Shown in pieces: positions 46,986 through 56,300 of a stretch of DNA of 64,000 nucleotides. The stretch's first letter is position 1; each line of letters starts with the position of its first letter. The translations under genes and the position numbers were made by a program. The DNA lies in assembly GCA_947565425.1 (NCBI GenBank), contig CANOFW010000009.1:1-64000 (forward strand), written 5' to 3'. Source of the DNA: an uncultured Lachnospiraceae bacterium (GTDB lineage Bacteria; Bacillota; Clostridia; Lachnospirales; Lachnospiraceae). Below the pieces are notes generated by a model. It was not told where the DNA came from and did not search any database. It saw nothing but the letters and a program-made list of their open reading frames with translations.

Positions 46986-47849
46986 GTGAAGCATTTTTAT
47001 ATCATTGTAAATCCGAGGCGGGATCAGCAATTAAAGCTTACAAAAGAACTTCAGAATTTTATTGAGGATAACGGCGGAGTATGTGACTATCAGGTAAATC
47101 GAGAAGAAGAGGGAATGACGTTTGAGGAGAGCAGAATTCCGGCTGATACGGAATGCATATTGGTTGTGGGGGGAGACGGTACGTTGCTGCGGGCGGCGCG
47201 TAATATGGCGGCGCGCAACATTCCGTTGATTGGCATTAATACCGGGCACGTCGGTTATCTTTGCGAGTTAGAGAGGGATTCGGCAATTCAGGGCATTCGG
47301 CGACTCTTGGATGGGGCGGAGTATGTGGTCGAGCAAAGGATGCTGCTGTCGGGGAGTTGTGTTCGTGAAGGCGGAGCAATTGCGGGCAGGCTGGCGCTCA
47401 ATGATATTGTCATACATCGCTGCGGGGCGCTTCAGGCAATGGATTTTGTGCTTTCTGTAAATGGAGAGTACTTGAATACATATAATGCTGACGGCATTAT
47501 CATAGCCACGCCTACCGGTTCTACAGCATATAGTATGTCGGCGGGAGGGCCGATCGTGGACCCACAGGCTAAGTTGCTTGTCGTAACGCCAATTTGTCCT
47601 CATACGCTCAATGCCAAAAGTATCGTGCTGGGGGCTGAGGATGAGATTGCTATTGAAGTGCAGGCGCGCGGGGAAGGACAGCGAGAAAAAGCAGAGGTAA
47701 GTTTTGATGGAGCCCCGGTTGGCACGTTGACAGCAGGTGAGCAAATTGTTGTGAAGAAGGCGCAGGCGTGTACCGGAATCCTCAAATTGAGCCGTCAAAG
47801 TTTTTTAGAAAGGCTTAGGAAGAAATTGCAGGGGTATGCCGGTGAATAA
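46986..47849 (+). CDS. nadK: NAD kinase
   Basis: Phosphorylates NAD to NADP. 287 residues from a GTG start (46986), with GGDGTLLRAAR (about 60-70), the NE/D-like ALNDIVIHR (about 137-145) and TPTGSTAYSMSAGGPIV (about 175-191) motifs. 17-22 nt after tlyA; same operon. A 16-residue tail beyond the usual end is of no clear function. Confidence 0.95.
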   Translation: MKHFYIIVNPRRDQQLKLTKELQNFIEDNGGVCDYQVNREEEGMTFEESRIPADTECILVVGGDGTLLRAARNMAARNIPLIGINTGHVGYLCELERDSAIQGIRRLLDGAEYVVEQRMLLSGSCVREGGAIAGRLALNDIVIHRCGALQAMDFVLSVNGEYLNTYNADGIIIATPTGSTAYSMSAGGPIVDPQAKLLVVTPICPHTLNAKSIVLGAEDEIAIEVQARGEGQREKAEVSFDGAPVGTLTAGEQIVVKKAQACTGILKLSRQSFLERLRKKLQGYAGE

Positions 47850-47929
47850 AAGGGAGAAAACATCAAAGGACGAAAAAGCAGGAGAAAATACGAATTTACA
47901 GCCCATGGATGGGAGGATAGGATAGAATC

Positions 47930-48391
47930 ATGAAATCGAGACGCCACGCAAAAATATTAGAGATTATTGCCAAAAATAATATCGAGACGCAAGAAGAGTT
48001 GTCAGATTGTTTAGAACGTGAGGGCTTTCGTGTGACGCAGGCGACTATTTCCAGAGATATCCGGGAATTGAAGTTGACAAAGGTTGCCGGGAAAGCGGGA
48101 CGCCAGAAATATGTGTCTTTGGGGGAAAGCTATGCGGATATGAGGGAGAAATATGTCCGTATTTTTCAAGACGGATTTGTTTCTATGGATATGGCGCAAA
48201 ATATTTTGGTGATTAAAACGGCATCCGGTATGGCGATGGCAGTTGCGGCTGCACTGGACGCGATGGACTGCCATGAAATTGTGGGCAGCATTGCGGGGGA
48301 TGATACCATCATGTGCGCGGTGCGGACGGTGGAAGATACGGAACAATTGATGAAACGCTTGCGAAGGCTTGTGGAAGGAGAGTACACATAA
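47930..48391 (+). CDS. argR: Arginine repressor
   Basis: 153 residues. The N-terminal winged helix (RHAKILEIIAKNNIETQEEL) with recognition segment TQATISRDIRELKLTKV (about 35-51) and the C-terminal hexamerisation/arginine-binding domain (GSIAGDDTIMCAVRT, about 121-135) are intact. The position between nadK and recN is canonical. Confidence 0.96.
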   Translation: MKSRRHAKILEIIAKNNIETQEELSDCLEREGFRVTQATISRDIRELKLTKVAGKAGRQKYVSLGESYADMREKYVRIFQDGFVSMDMAQNILVIKTASGMAMAVAAALDAMDCHEIVGSIAGDDTIMCAVRTVEDTEQLMKRLRRLVEGEYT

Positions 48392-48426
48392 GATTTGCCG
48401 AATGAGAGAGTAGAAGGAGAATAGAT

Positions 48427-50118
48427 ATGTTAGTAAGTCTGCATGTAAAAAACCTGGCATTGCTGGAGGAGGCAGAAGTAGAGTTTGGAAATGGCTTGAA
48501 TATCCTTTCCGGAGAGACAGGAGCGGGAAAGTCTATTATTATCGGTTCTATCAACCTTGCTCTGGGTGAAAAAGTAGCAAAAGAAATGCTCAGAGATCAG
48601 GCGGAGTATGCCTTGGTGGAATTGGTCTTTCGGGTGGAGGACGAAGCGCAGCTTAGACAGTTAGAGGAAATGGATATTTATCCCGAAGACGGCGAGGTTA
48701 TTATGTCGCGCAGGATTACGGCGGCAAGAAGCGTGGGGAAAATTAATTCAGAGACGGTTTCAGCTTCTTGTATGCGGAATGTAGCGTCTCTTCTCATTGA
48801 CATTCACGGGCAGCATGAACATCAATCGCTGTTGCATAAAAAGAAACATTTGGAAATCCTGGATGAATTTGCCGGAGCGAAACTGAATGGAAAAAAGGAA
48901 ACCTTGAAAAAATATTACCAGGAATATCAAAAAGTGCTCGAGGAACAGCGTCAGGCATTGCAGGATGGAGAAGGAAGAGAGCGGGAGCTTTCTTTTTTGG
49001 AATATGAGATACAGGAAATTAAGGAGGCAAACTTACTTCCTGGTGAGGATGAGGAATTAGAAGCGGCTTATCGTAAAATGGCAAATAATCGAAGTATCAT
49101 GGAAGCTGCGGGAAATGCCTACGAGATGACCGGCGCGCAAGAGAGCGCGACAGAGCAGATTGGCAGGGCGTTGAGAGAATTGCAGTCAGCATCGGAATAC
49201 GATTCGCAGTTAGAGGAACTGAGCGGACAGCTTGAGGAGATTGATAACTTACTGAATGACTTTAACAGAGAGTTATCCGGCTATATGTCCGACAGTGAGT
49301 TTGATGAAGAAGCTTTTTATGAGACGGAGAAAAGATTAGATGTTGTAAATCACCTCAAAGACAAGTTTGGCGGCAGTATTGATGCTGTGCTGCGTGCGAA
49401 GGAAGAAAAGGAGCTTCGTTACCAGCATTTGCAGGATTATGAGGAATATCTGGTGCAGCTTGAGAAGCGATTAGCTGAAACAGAGAAGGAGTTGGCGACG
49501 ATTTCTGGAGAAGTATCTCAGATTCGCCAAAAATTTGCGAAAAAGCTGACGAAGCAAGTGAAAGAAGCATTAATTGATTTGAATTTCTTGGATGTCAATT
49601 TCGTCATGGAATTTAAGGATGCAGGAAAATATTCGTCAAATGGACGGGACGAGGCGGAATTTTTAATTTCCACCAATCCAGGAGAACCGTTAAAGCCTCT
49701 CGGTAAGGTGGCGTCCGGTGGAGAACTTAGCCGGATCATGCTGGCGATTAAGACCATTCTTGCGGAAAGCGACCGTATTGAAACCTTAATATTTGATGAG
49801 ATTGATACCGGTATCAGCGGCAGGACAGCACAGATGGTTGCTGAGAAAATGAACGTCATTGGTAGAAATCATCAGGTAATCTGCATTACGCATTTACCGC
49901 AGATAGCGGCTATGGCGGATAATCATTTCCTTATCAGCAAAAATATAGTAAAGAATGGAACTTTTTCAGAGATTGTGCGTTTGCAGGAGGAAGAAAGTAT
50001 TACGGAACTTGCAAGGATGCTGGGCGGCGTCAAGATTACCGATACCGTATTGGAGAGCGCAAGGGAAATGAAAGAACTTGCCTGCGCAGCAAAGGAGCCT
50101 GAGTCATCAAAATCTTAA
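48427..50118 (+). CDS. recN: DNA repair protein RecN
   Basis: SMC-like ATPase of 563 residues for double-strand-break repair. Walker A GETGAGKSI (about 29-37), the HGQHEHQSLL motif (about 127), a long central coiled coil (about 160-400), the signature GGELSRIMLAIK (about 433) and Walker B FDEIDTGISGRTA (about 457) are present. Same operon as argR. Confidence 0.96.
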   Translation: MLVSLHVKNLALLEEAEVEFGNGLNILSGETGAGKSIIIGSINLALGEKVAKEMLRDQAEYALVELVFRVEDEAQLRQLEEMDIYPEDGEVIMSRRITAARSVGKINSETVSASCMRNVASLLIDIHGQHEHQSLLHKKKHLEILDEFAGAKLNGKKETLKKYYQEYQKVLEEQRQALQDGEGRERELSFLEYEIQEIKEANLLPGEDEELEAAYRKMANNRSIMEAAGNAYEMTGAQESATEQIGRALRELQSASEYDSQLEELSGQLEEIDNLLNDFNRELSGYMSDSEFDEEAFYETEKRLDVVNHLKDKFGGSIDAVLRAKEEKELRYQHLQDYEEYLVQLEKRLAETEKELATISGEVSQIRQKFAKKLTKQVKEALIDLNFLDVNFVMEFKDAGKYSSNGRDEAEFLISTNPGEPLKPLGKVASGGELSRIMLAIKTILAESDRIETLIFDEIDTGISGRTAQMVAEKMNVIGRNHQVICITHLPQIAAMADNHFLISKNIVKNGTFSEIVRLQEEESITELARMLGGVKITDTVLESAREMKELACAAKEPESSKS

Positions 50119-50185
50119 TGATTGTATAAATCTCCCAGAGTGAAAAAATCAGAATTCCACATACTAAAAAAGATTTCAGGTCAGC

Positions 50186-51502
50186 TTGAAATTTTTTGAG
50201 AGGGTGTGTGAGAAGTTGAAAGAACAGAAAAGAAAAAAGATGCGGTATCAGATATGGATTGCCCGCGCGAGTTTGCTTGCAGGCTTCTGCTGGGGCGTAT
50301 TTTTTACTTATACTGTCTTTGCAGAAGCCATACCGGATACAATCCATATCGAAAAAGGCGAGGCAGAGATTTTTAATTTTCATGTGCCTGTTACCGGAGA
50401 GTTACAGCAGGAGGGAGTGGAGGTTTTTGGCAATCAGTCCCCTACGGTAGAGAAAGACAAGATTACGCTGGATTTGAACCAAAGTTTTTCCCTAAAATCC
50501 CAGGAACAGGGAAGTTATCATATGTCCTGTAAGCTTCTGGGACTGTTTCATATCAAGGATGTCTCCGTGGAAGTGATGGACAAGGAACAGGTGGTACCTT
50601 GTGGCGTTCCAGTTGGAATTTATGTAAAGACGGATGGCGTAATGATTGTTGGAACAGGGCCCATTGTAGGAAATGATGGCATGAGCCATGAACCCGCGGC
50701 AAATCTTGTTAAGAGCGGTGATTATGTCAAAACTGTTAATGATGAAATTGTAGATAATAAGGAAGATTTGATTGCAAAAATCAACCAGTGTCAGGGGGAA
50801 CCTGTGATACTGGGTGTTTTGCGGGAAGAAGAATACATTCACTTAAAGGTGGATCCGGTGGAAACAGAAGAAAACCAGTATAAGCTGGGAATATGGGTAC
50901 GGGATGACCTTGCCGGCGTGGGTACGTTGACATTTTATGACTCTCAGGGACATTATGGAGCCCTTGGCCATCCAGTCAGCGATATGGACACCGGATTGAA
51001 GGTCAGTCTCAATGAGGGCACATTGTATGAGGCTGAAATAGCGGGGATCACCAAGGGCGAAAAAGGAGATCCCGGAGAAATTTCTGGCGTCATTACCTAT
51101 TTAGACCAGTACAAACTTGGAACAGTGGAAGAGAACAGCAATGTGGGCATCTATGGGAAACTCGAACGCACGCCCCAGGAAGACAGCGGCGGCAGCTATT
51201 TTCCAATTACCCTGAAACAAAACATTGAAAAAGGTGAAGCAACGATTATTTCTTCCGTTTCCGGGGAACAGAAGGAATATGCCATCCGCATTCTCGAACT
51301 AGACTATAACAGTGAGAATAAAGGCATTCTCTTTCAAGTTACCGATGTGGAGCTCTTAAACCTTACTGGCGGAGTGATTCAAGGTATGAGTGGCAGCCCC
51401 ATCATCCAGAATGGCGCAGTAATCGGCGCTGTCACCCATGTCTTTGTACAAGACTCCTCCAAAGGATATGGAATATTTATTGAAAACATGCTTGAGCATT
51501 GA
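50186..51502 (+). CDS. spoIVB: SpoIVB peptidase (S55)
   Basis: Forespore-secreted serine protease that triggers pro-sigma-K processing. An N-terminal TM/signal helix (about 28-48), a PDZ domain (about 130-215) and the S55 catalytic domain with His in GALGHPVSD (about 261) and Ser in GMSGSPII (about 401) are seen. The start is uncertain: TTG 50186, GTG 50204 or TTG 50216 are all in frame with weak RBSs. In relatives spo0A follows directly; here 8 kb of other DNA intervenes. Confidence 0.93.
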   Translation: MKFFERVCEKLKEQKRKKMRYQIWIARASLLAGFCWGVFFTYTVFAEAIPDTIHIEKGEAEIFNFHVPVTGELQQEGVEVFGNQSPTVEKDKITLDLNQSFSLKSQEQGSYHMSCKLLGLFHIKDVSVEVMDKEQVVPCGVPVGIYVKTDGVMIVGTGPIVGNDGMSHEPAANLVKSGDYVKTVNDEIVDNKEDLIAKINQCQGEPVILGVLREEEYIHLKVDPVETEENQYKLGIWVRDDLAGVGTLTFYDSQGHYGALGHPVSDMDTGLKVSLNEGTLYEAEIAGITKGEKGDPGEISGVITYLDQYKLGTVEENSNVGIYGKLERTPQEDSGGSYFPITLKQNIEKGEATIISSVSGEQKEYAIRILELDYNSENKGILFQVTDVELLNLTGGVIQGMSGSPIIQNGAVIGAVTHVFVQDSSKGYGIFIENMLEH

Positions 51503-51516
51503 GCCAGGTAAAGATG

Positions 51517-51570
51517 AAATCTCCATGCATTTCTGCTGCTAGCAGCGAGAAATCATGGAGATTTTAAATT
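51517..51570 (+). terminator. Terminator after spoIVB
   Basis: AAATCTCCATG-c-ATTTCT (51517-51533) pairs with AGAAAT-CATGGAGATTT (51548-51564), ending in ttaaattt. Confidence 0.85.
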
Positions 51571-51573
51571 TAT

Positions 51574-51651
51574 GTGGCGAAAGCCACACACCGCACGGAT
51601 GCAAAGCATCTGTGCGGTGCCTGGCGCAATGGCAGAGTAGGGCGAAAGCCC
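51574..51651. repeat. Cluster of GAAA-loop hairpins
   Basis: GTGGC-gaaa-GCCAC (51574-51587), CACCGCACGGATGC-aaa with its complement (51589-51619, 14 bp with one G-T), TGCC/GGCA (51618-51634) and GGGC-gaaa-GCCC (51640-51651) follow one another. No T-run follows. This is the left edge of the extra DNA between spoIVB and spo0A; 51652-51735 holds only promoter sequence. Confidence 0.65.
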
Positions 51652-51735
51652 CCATCCAGCAGACGTTTATTCCTTGACATATTATCTGGCAAATGTTCAC
51701 AGATTAAAAAACTAATAATTTAAAATTGTCTATAA

Positions 51736-51764
51736 TTGACTTTTTTTGTCAATATATGTAAAAT
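51736..51764 (+). promoter_or_regulatory. Promoter of toxin-locus first gene
   Basis: TTGACT (51736-51741), 17-bp spacer, TAAAAT (51759-51764); then a long purine-rich RBS (gaggggaggggg) before ATG 51829. Confidence 0.6.
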
Positions 51765-51828
51765 AAAACTATCTTTAAATAGAATATTATCAATTCTTTT
51801 GATTCTTTGTCTGAGGGGAGGGGGAGCC

Positions 51829-52398
51829 ATGTCAGATAGCGAATATTATTATTATCATTATCGTCAGAAATATTACGATTCATGTAGTCAAATCAACAAT
51901 TGTGAACACCAAATTTATAATCTTAATAATGAGCGGCGGCAGGTTGTGAATAGAATTAATCAGCTTAACAAGGATATTAGAGATAACCAGGCGGCGATTG
52001 ATGGTTTGAATGCTGTTCTCCAGAGGGAAGGCAATTTAAACAGTAGGCTTTCTGTTGTTGTTAATAAGACGAACCAGGCGGCGACAAATTTCAGTGGAAT
52101 GGTTGTGGCAAGCAATATTAGAAGTAAAAGTATAACGGACGTTTTTAGCAGTGAAACAGCAAAAACCCAAAATAGCTTAAATAGGGTATGGAGTACGCTC
52201 AAATCAAAGAAAAACAGCCTCAATGCAAGGCTGTCTAATTTGCATACCGATCTAAAGCGGGCAAACGCTAATTTGCAGAATATTGACAGGAGTATCAGAC
52301 AGCTTAATTCAAATTTATCGTATTGGAGAAGGCAGAAAACAAACAATTATTATAATATGGAATATTACAGAAAGAAAATGATGCAAGAGGCGAGTTGA
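51829..52398 (+). CDS. DUF5082 (YwqH)-like coiled-coil protein, LXG toxin-associated
   Basis: 189 residues, nearly all helical and predicted coiled coil (about 15-75 and 125-175), Asn/Gln-rich, no signal peptide or TM. Its size, composition and place ahead of a second small gene and a toxin domain match the first small protein of LXG/YwqJ-type polymorphic toxin operons, which act as chaperone or delivery partners of the WXG/LXG secretion system. Family assignment is by pattern, not search. The open frame to 51736 overlaps the promoter and is discounted. Confidence 0.7.
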   Translation: MSDSEYYYYHYRQKYYDSCSQINNCEHQIYNLNNERRQVVNRINQLNKDIRDNQAAIDGLNAVLQREGNLNSRLSVVVNKTNQAATNFSGMVVASNIRSKSITDVFSSETAKTQNSLNRVWSTLKSKKNSLNARLSNLHTDLKRANANLQNIDRSIRQLNSNLSYWRRQKTNNYYNMEYYRKKMMQEAS

Positions 52399-52433
52399 AG
52401 TACATTTGCAAGTTAGAATTGTGGGGTGGGTAT

Positions 52434-52975
52434 ATGGCAACGATTACTTTGTATGCAGGTAAGATTAATCAAATGCCAGCGCTTGTGAAAGACGTCCATA
52501 AATCCGTGACAGATTTCAAGTCTGAGCTTTCGGGAATGAGAAGGTCACGCCGCTTGAAAACGGACCTTATATAAAGAATGGACAGCCAAATGGAAGGCCT
52601 GACCCAACAGGGAAAGCCAAGTTAAAATTTGAACAGGAAGTTTATGACGCGTGTGTTGATCGTGATGGGATTTTGAGAGATCCTAATACCGGGGAAATTC
52701 TTGATTGGAAACCTGGACAGCCCAGAAAAGGGAAGGTTGATTTTGGGCACAAGCCTGGCAAGAGTTATAAGAAAATGTTTGAAAAATATAAGAATGGAAA
52801 AATTTCTTTGGAACAGTTAAAGGCTTTTCAGTCAAATCCAAAGAACTTCAGAATAGAGAGCTACTCCGCTAACAGAAGTCATCAATTTGAGAAATCATTA
52901 TTAGAAATTTCAGAGGGATTTCCCTGGGGGAGCAGCGCCTCAAACTACTGGAAGGAGTTGAATTATGCGAATTAA
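52434..52975 (+). pseudogene. Collapsed polymorphic toxin: DUF5344/LXG-like N-terminal stub joined out of frame to GH-E nuclease domain
   Basis: ATG 52434 (after ggggtggg) begins MATITLYAGKINQMPAL... and runs 46 codons to TAA 52572. Shortly before that stop, another frame (open from 52526) takes over: KVTPLENGPYIKNGQPNGRP, a typical pre-toxin linker, then a nuclease domain with VDFGHKPGKSYKKMF and, about 35 residues on, SANRSHQFEKS. The Gly-His and Glu signatures fit the GH-E clade of HNH nucleases. The middle of the toxin (LXG domain) is gone, and the toxin domain has no usable start, so expression is unlikely unless a frameshift or recombination rescues it. Confidence 0.78.
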
Positions 52976-53321
52976 TGACAATGCATATGGCGGATTCGTT
53001 GTCTCAAGAAATGTGTATAAGGGACGGCCGATTAGATATTCCTATAGGGAAGAGAGTTCGCTCCCGCAATTGAACGGATGGACGATTTATTCCTGTGATG
53101 ACGACGACGAGTATGTGAGTAATGGCAAAAACTTTATTATTCTTGGAGCAACAACCATGTATAAAATAGCTCCAGTTATGTTAGAGATATTTGATGCTCC
53201 GTATGGCACGGATTTGTGCTGGATGTATGAGGGGAATACACATGTTGGCTTTTATGATTTGATTTCCAATAAAGATACAACGATAGATGAAATATTAAAT
53301 AACACTGAATGTTTTAAGTGA
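52965..53321 (+). CDS. Imm33-like (DUF2185) immunity protein
   Basis: 118 residues, intact, starting inside the last codons of the toxin domain with RBS gaaggag (52951-52957), as immunity genes usually do. GGFVVSRNVYKGRPIRYSYRE and the DSGW-like segment LNGWTIYSCDDDDEY followed by NFIILGATTMYKIAP match DUF2185/Imm33. It should neutralise the neighbouring GH-E nuclease or related toxins from other cells. Its last codons abut the truncated surface-protein gene with no gap. Confidence 0.8.
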   Translation: MRINDNAYGGFVVSRNVYKGRPIRYSYREESSLPQLNGWTIYSCDDDDEYVSNGKNFIILGATTMYKIAPVMLEIFDAPYGTDLCWMYEGNTHVGFYDLISNKDTTIDEILNNTECFK

Positions 53322-53397
53322 AGGTCGCAGCGAAACAGACGGCAAGGCAAATGACACGGATAAGCTGATTGAATACAAAACATTCGAGAACAAATAC

Positions 53398-56300
53398 ATG
53401 TTTGACCAGCAAGGAGAATATCGGGAAGGTTTTACAAAAGGGAAATATGAGATTAAGATAGCAGTTACAGATCATGCGGGAAATGTGGCGGACTATGAGG
53501 CGGTATATTATATAGATAAAGTTCCTCCGTCTATTTCTGGGATTGATTTTATTCCGCAAATACCTGACGGAGCGGAAGAAACGGCAGGCATGATGGAAGA
53601 ATTTGCGATTGATGAGTTTACATATGGATATTATTTCAAGACGGATTATCAGGTAATTGTAAATATTACGGATGCAAGTCCCTCTTGCGGGCTTGACAAA
53701 GTGAAATATCGCTTGTTGTCTTGGCAAGATGGGGAAGAACAGGAAGAAGTCAATGGTTTTCAGGAAATCATAGATGGAAAGGCAAAGTTGGAGGTGCCCA
53801 AAGGATTTCGCGGGCGGATTTTTGTGGAAGTTTTTGACTATGTTGGTAACTCGCTTGGTGAAAAACTGATAAAAGCAGAGGATGATAGCGCGCCTGTAAT
53901 TGAAATAACGAATAAAGCAGAAACAAGTTATCGGGATGCCGAAGGAAACAAGCTTTATACGAAGGGTAATCGTTTTACTGTGAAAATCACGGATATTGTT
54001 TCGGGAATTAAGGAGATTGGCTATCAGCAGAGTGCGGAAAGAAATTCGTATGCCAGACGAACAATTGCTTTAGACAACAATAGATATAGCTTAGGAGAAG
54101 ATTTAGGGGACGGCTGGTTGGTGACAGGAACGGAGGACAATCTTGTCACACAGCTTTCCAAAACATTTGATTTTACGGATGATGATAACAATGTCAACGT
54201 AACCTTTGATGCAATGGATCATTCAGAGAATCTGGTTCATAATGTGAAAAGTGAAACGTTCACAGTTGATCAGACGCCTCCAATCATCAAGGTACAATTT
54301 GAAGATGACAGAAATTCCTACTATAAGCAAAGTCGAGTTGCTAATATTACAGTGACCGAGCGGAATTTTCAGGCTGATATGATAGAAATTGCGATGGTAA
54401 ATACATCTGGGGAGGTGCCAACGTATACCTTTATTGATAAATCTTCCACGGAACATGTTGCCGTTATTGCATTTGGTGAAGGCGACTATACCTTTGAACT
54501 TAAGGGGACAGATTTGGGTAATCAGTCGGCGAAGGTTGTTTATGAAGGAGATCATGCGCACGCATTTTGCATTGACAAGACAATACCAGAAGTTAAGATC
54601 ATGGATATTGACGGAAACTTTCAACGCGCCGTAAAAGCAAATGTTAAAATAGCAGATGCTCGTTCGGGGATTGCTAAAGTGGAATATTTGTGGGATGATG
54701 GATTTTTGTTAGAGGAAGGAGATTCGCAGTATCAGACAGATTATGTAGAGTTTAAGGAGTATATAGATGGTAAGTCAGAGTATCAGATGATTCTGCCCTG
54801 GAACTTAGCAAAATCTGTTCCCGGTAATCGACATACCTTGCATCTGAGAGTTACCGATAAAGCCGGAAATGTCTATGATGACGTAGAACCTGTTACAGAT
54901 CTAATCGGCAGTGATATGCTTCCGCCGCAGATTGAAAGTATTGAAATAAGAAAGCCTCAAAGCGATCAATCCGAAGGTATTTTGAAGTTTTTATCATTTG
55001 GTACATTTTATAAAAATACCGTTGAAGTTGCAGTAAAAGTAAACGATAATGAGGCAAAGGAAGAATACTATGCTTCCGGGGTACAGAGCGTTAAGATAAA
55101 TGGAAGAGAAACCATTCAAAGCAAGGAAACAAAGGAATATGTTTTAGTTGTGGAGCCGGATGAAATATTGACAGGGATGCGCATTAGCGTTGAGGATAAG
55201 GTGGGTTTAACCACAGAAGCATATGCAACAGATATTCCTGAGCGTGGAATGATTCGCAGCAATGATTTAATCATTGAAGATGATGCTCCCACTATCGATT
55301 TTGGCGATATTTTTCTTCATGGCCATGAAGACGATAAGGGGCGTGTATGGTTTGGCAAAGGTGATGATAGTATTGAAATGATGATTACGGTCGCTGATTG
55401 TCAGGGTTCTTTACACAGCGGATTGTTTGCTCTTACCATCAAAGATAATGGACAAGTGAAGTATTCAAATGCAGACTTTTCATTTAAGACAGAAGAGCAT
55501 CTTGAAAGGTTCCGAATTGGCGATTTAAGTAATGGAGAGCATGTATTTACCGTGGAAGTGGAAGATAATTGCGGTAACATGGTCAGTGATTCTATTACTT
55601 TTTATAAGGATGCCAATCCACCTGAAAAGGGAATCGTTACGGCGATTTCTCCGGAAAGCGTAAATATCGGCACCAATCAGTGGTTTGACAAAGAGGAAGA
55701 AATTACATTTCGTGTGGACGCTGCGGATGATGCATCTGGAATCAAGAATATTTCGCTCCACATTAATGGCGAAAGCTTTCAGTATGCGCATGATCAGATA
55801 CAATCCGATGAGGCGGGCTATTATGTTTTAGCCAAGACAACCGATATCAAACCAGACAAGGAACATAAATATGTGGTAACGGGAACTGTGACTGATTTTG
55901 CACATAATGAACTTGCATTGGAGCAGTTGGTGGTTTATAAAGATTTTGAAAATCCGACCATTGAACGGTTTACCGTACAGAAGAAATCGAGTACATGGGA
56001 TAAGATTCTCAAAGTGCTTACCTTTGGCATATACTCAAATGATACCTTGATTTTTAAAGCTTACACAAAAGATATTGATTTTGACAGTGGCATAGATTAT
56101 GCAACAGTCCAGTATGCGGGCTTATCAGAACCAGTGCAAATGACGGATGAAGGGAACGGTGTATTTTCGGTAAGTATTTCGGCGAAGGGAACGGCCTTTG
56201 AGAGTGATATTCTAGTGAACGTATATGATCGTTATGGAAAAGTCAGTCTTTCCTGTCCGAATATTTCCGATGCCAAGGGGGAGGCTGTCTCAAAGGGGAA

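Noticed and set aside
46314..47030. 238-residue minus-strand open frame
   Set aside because: Lies opposite tlyA and the start of nadK; no RBS and composition typical of an antisense shadow.
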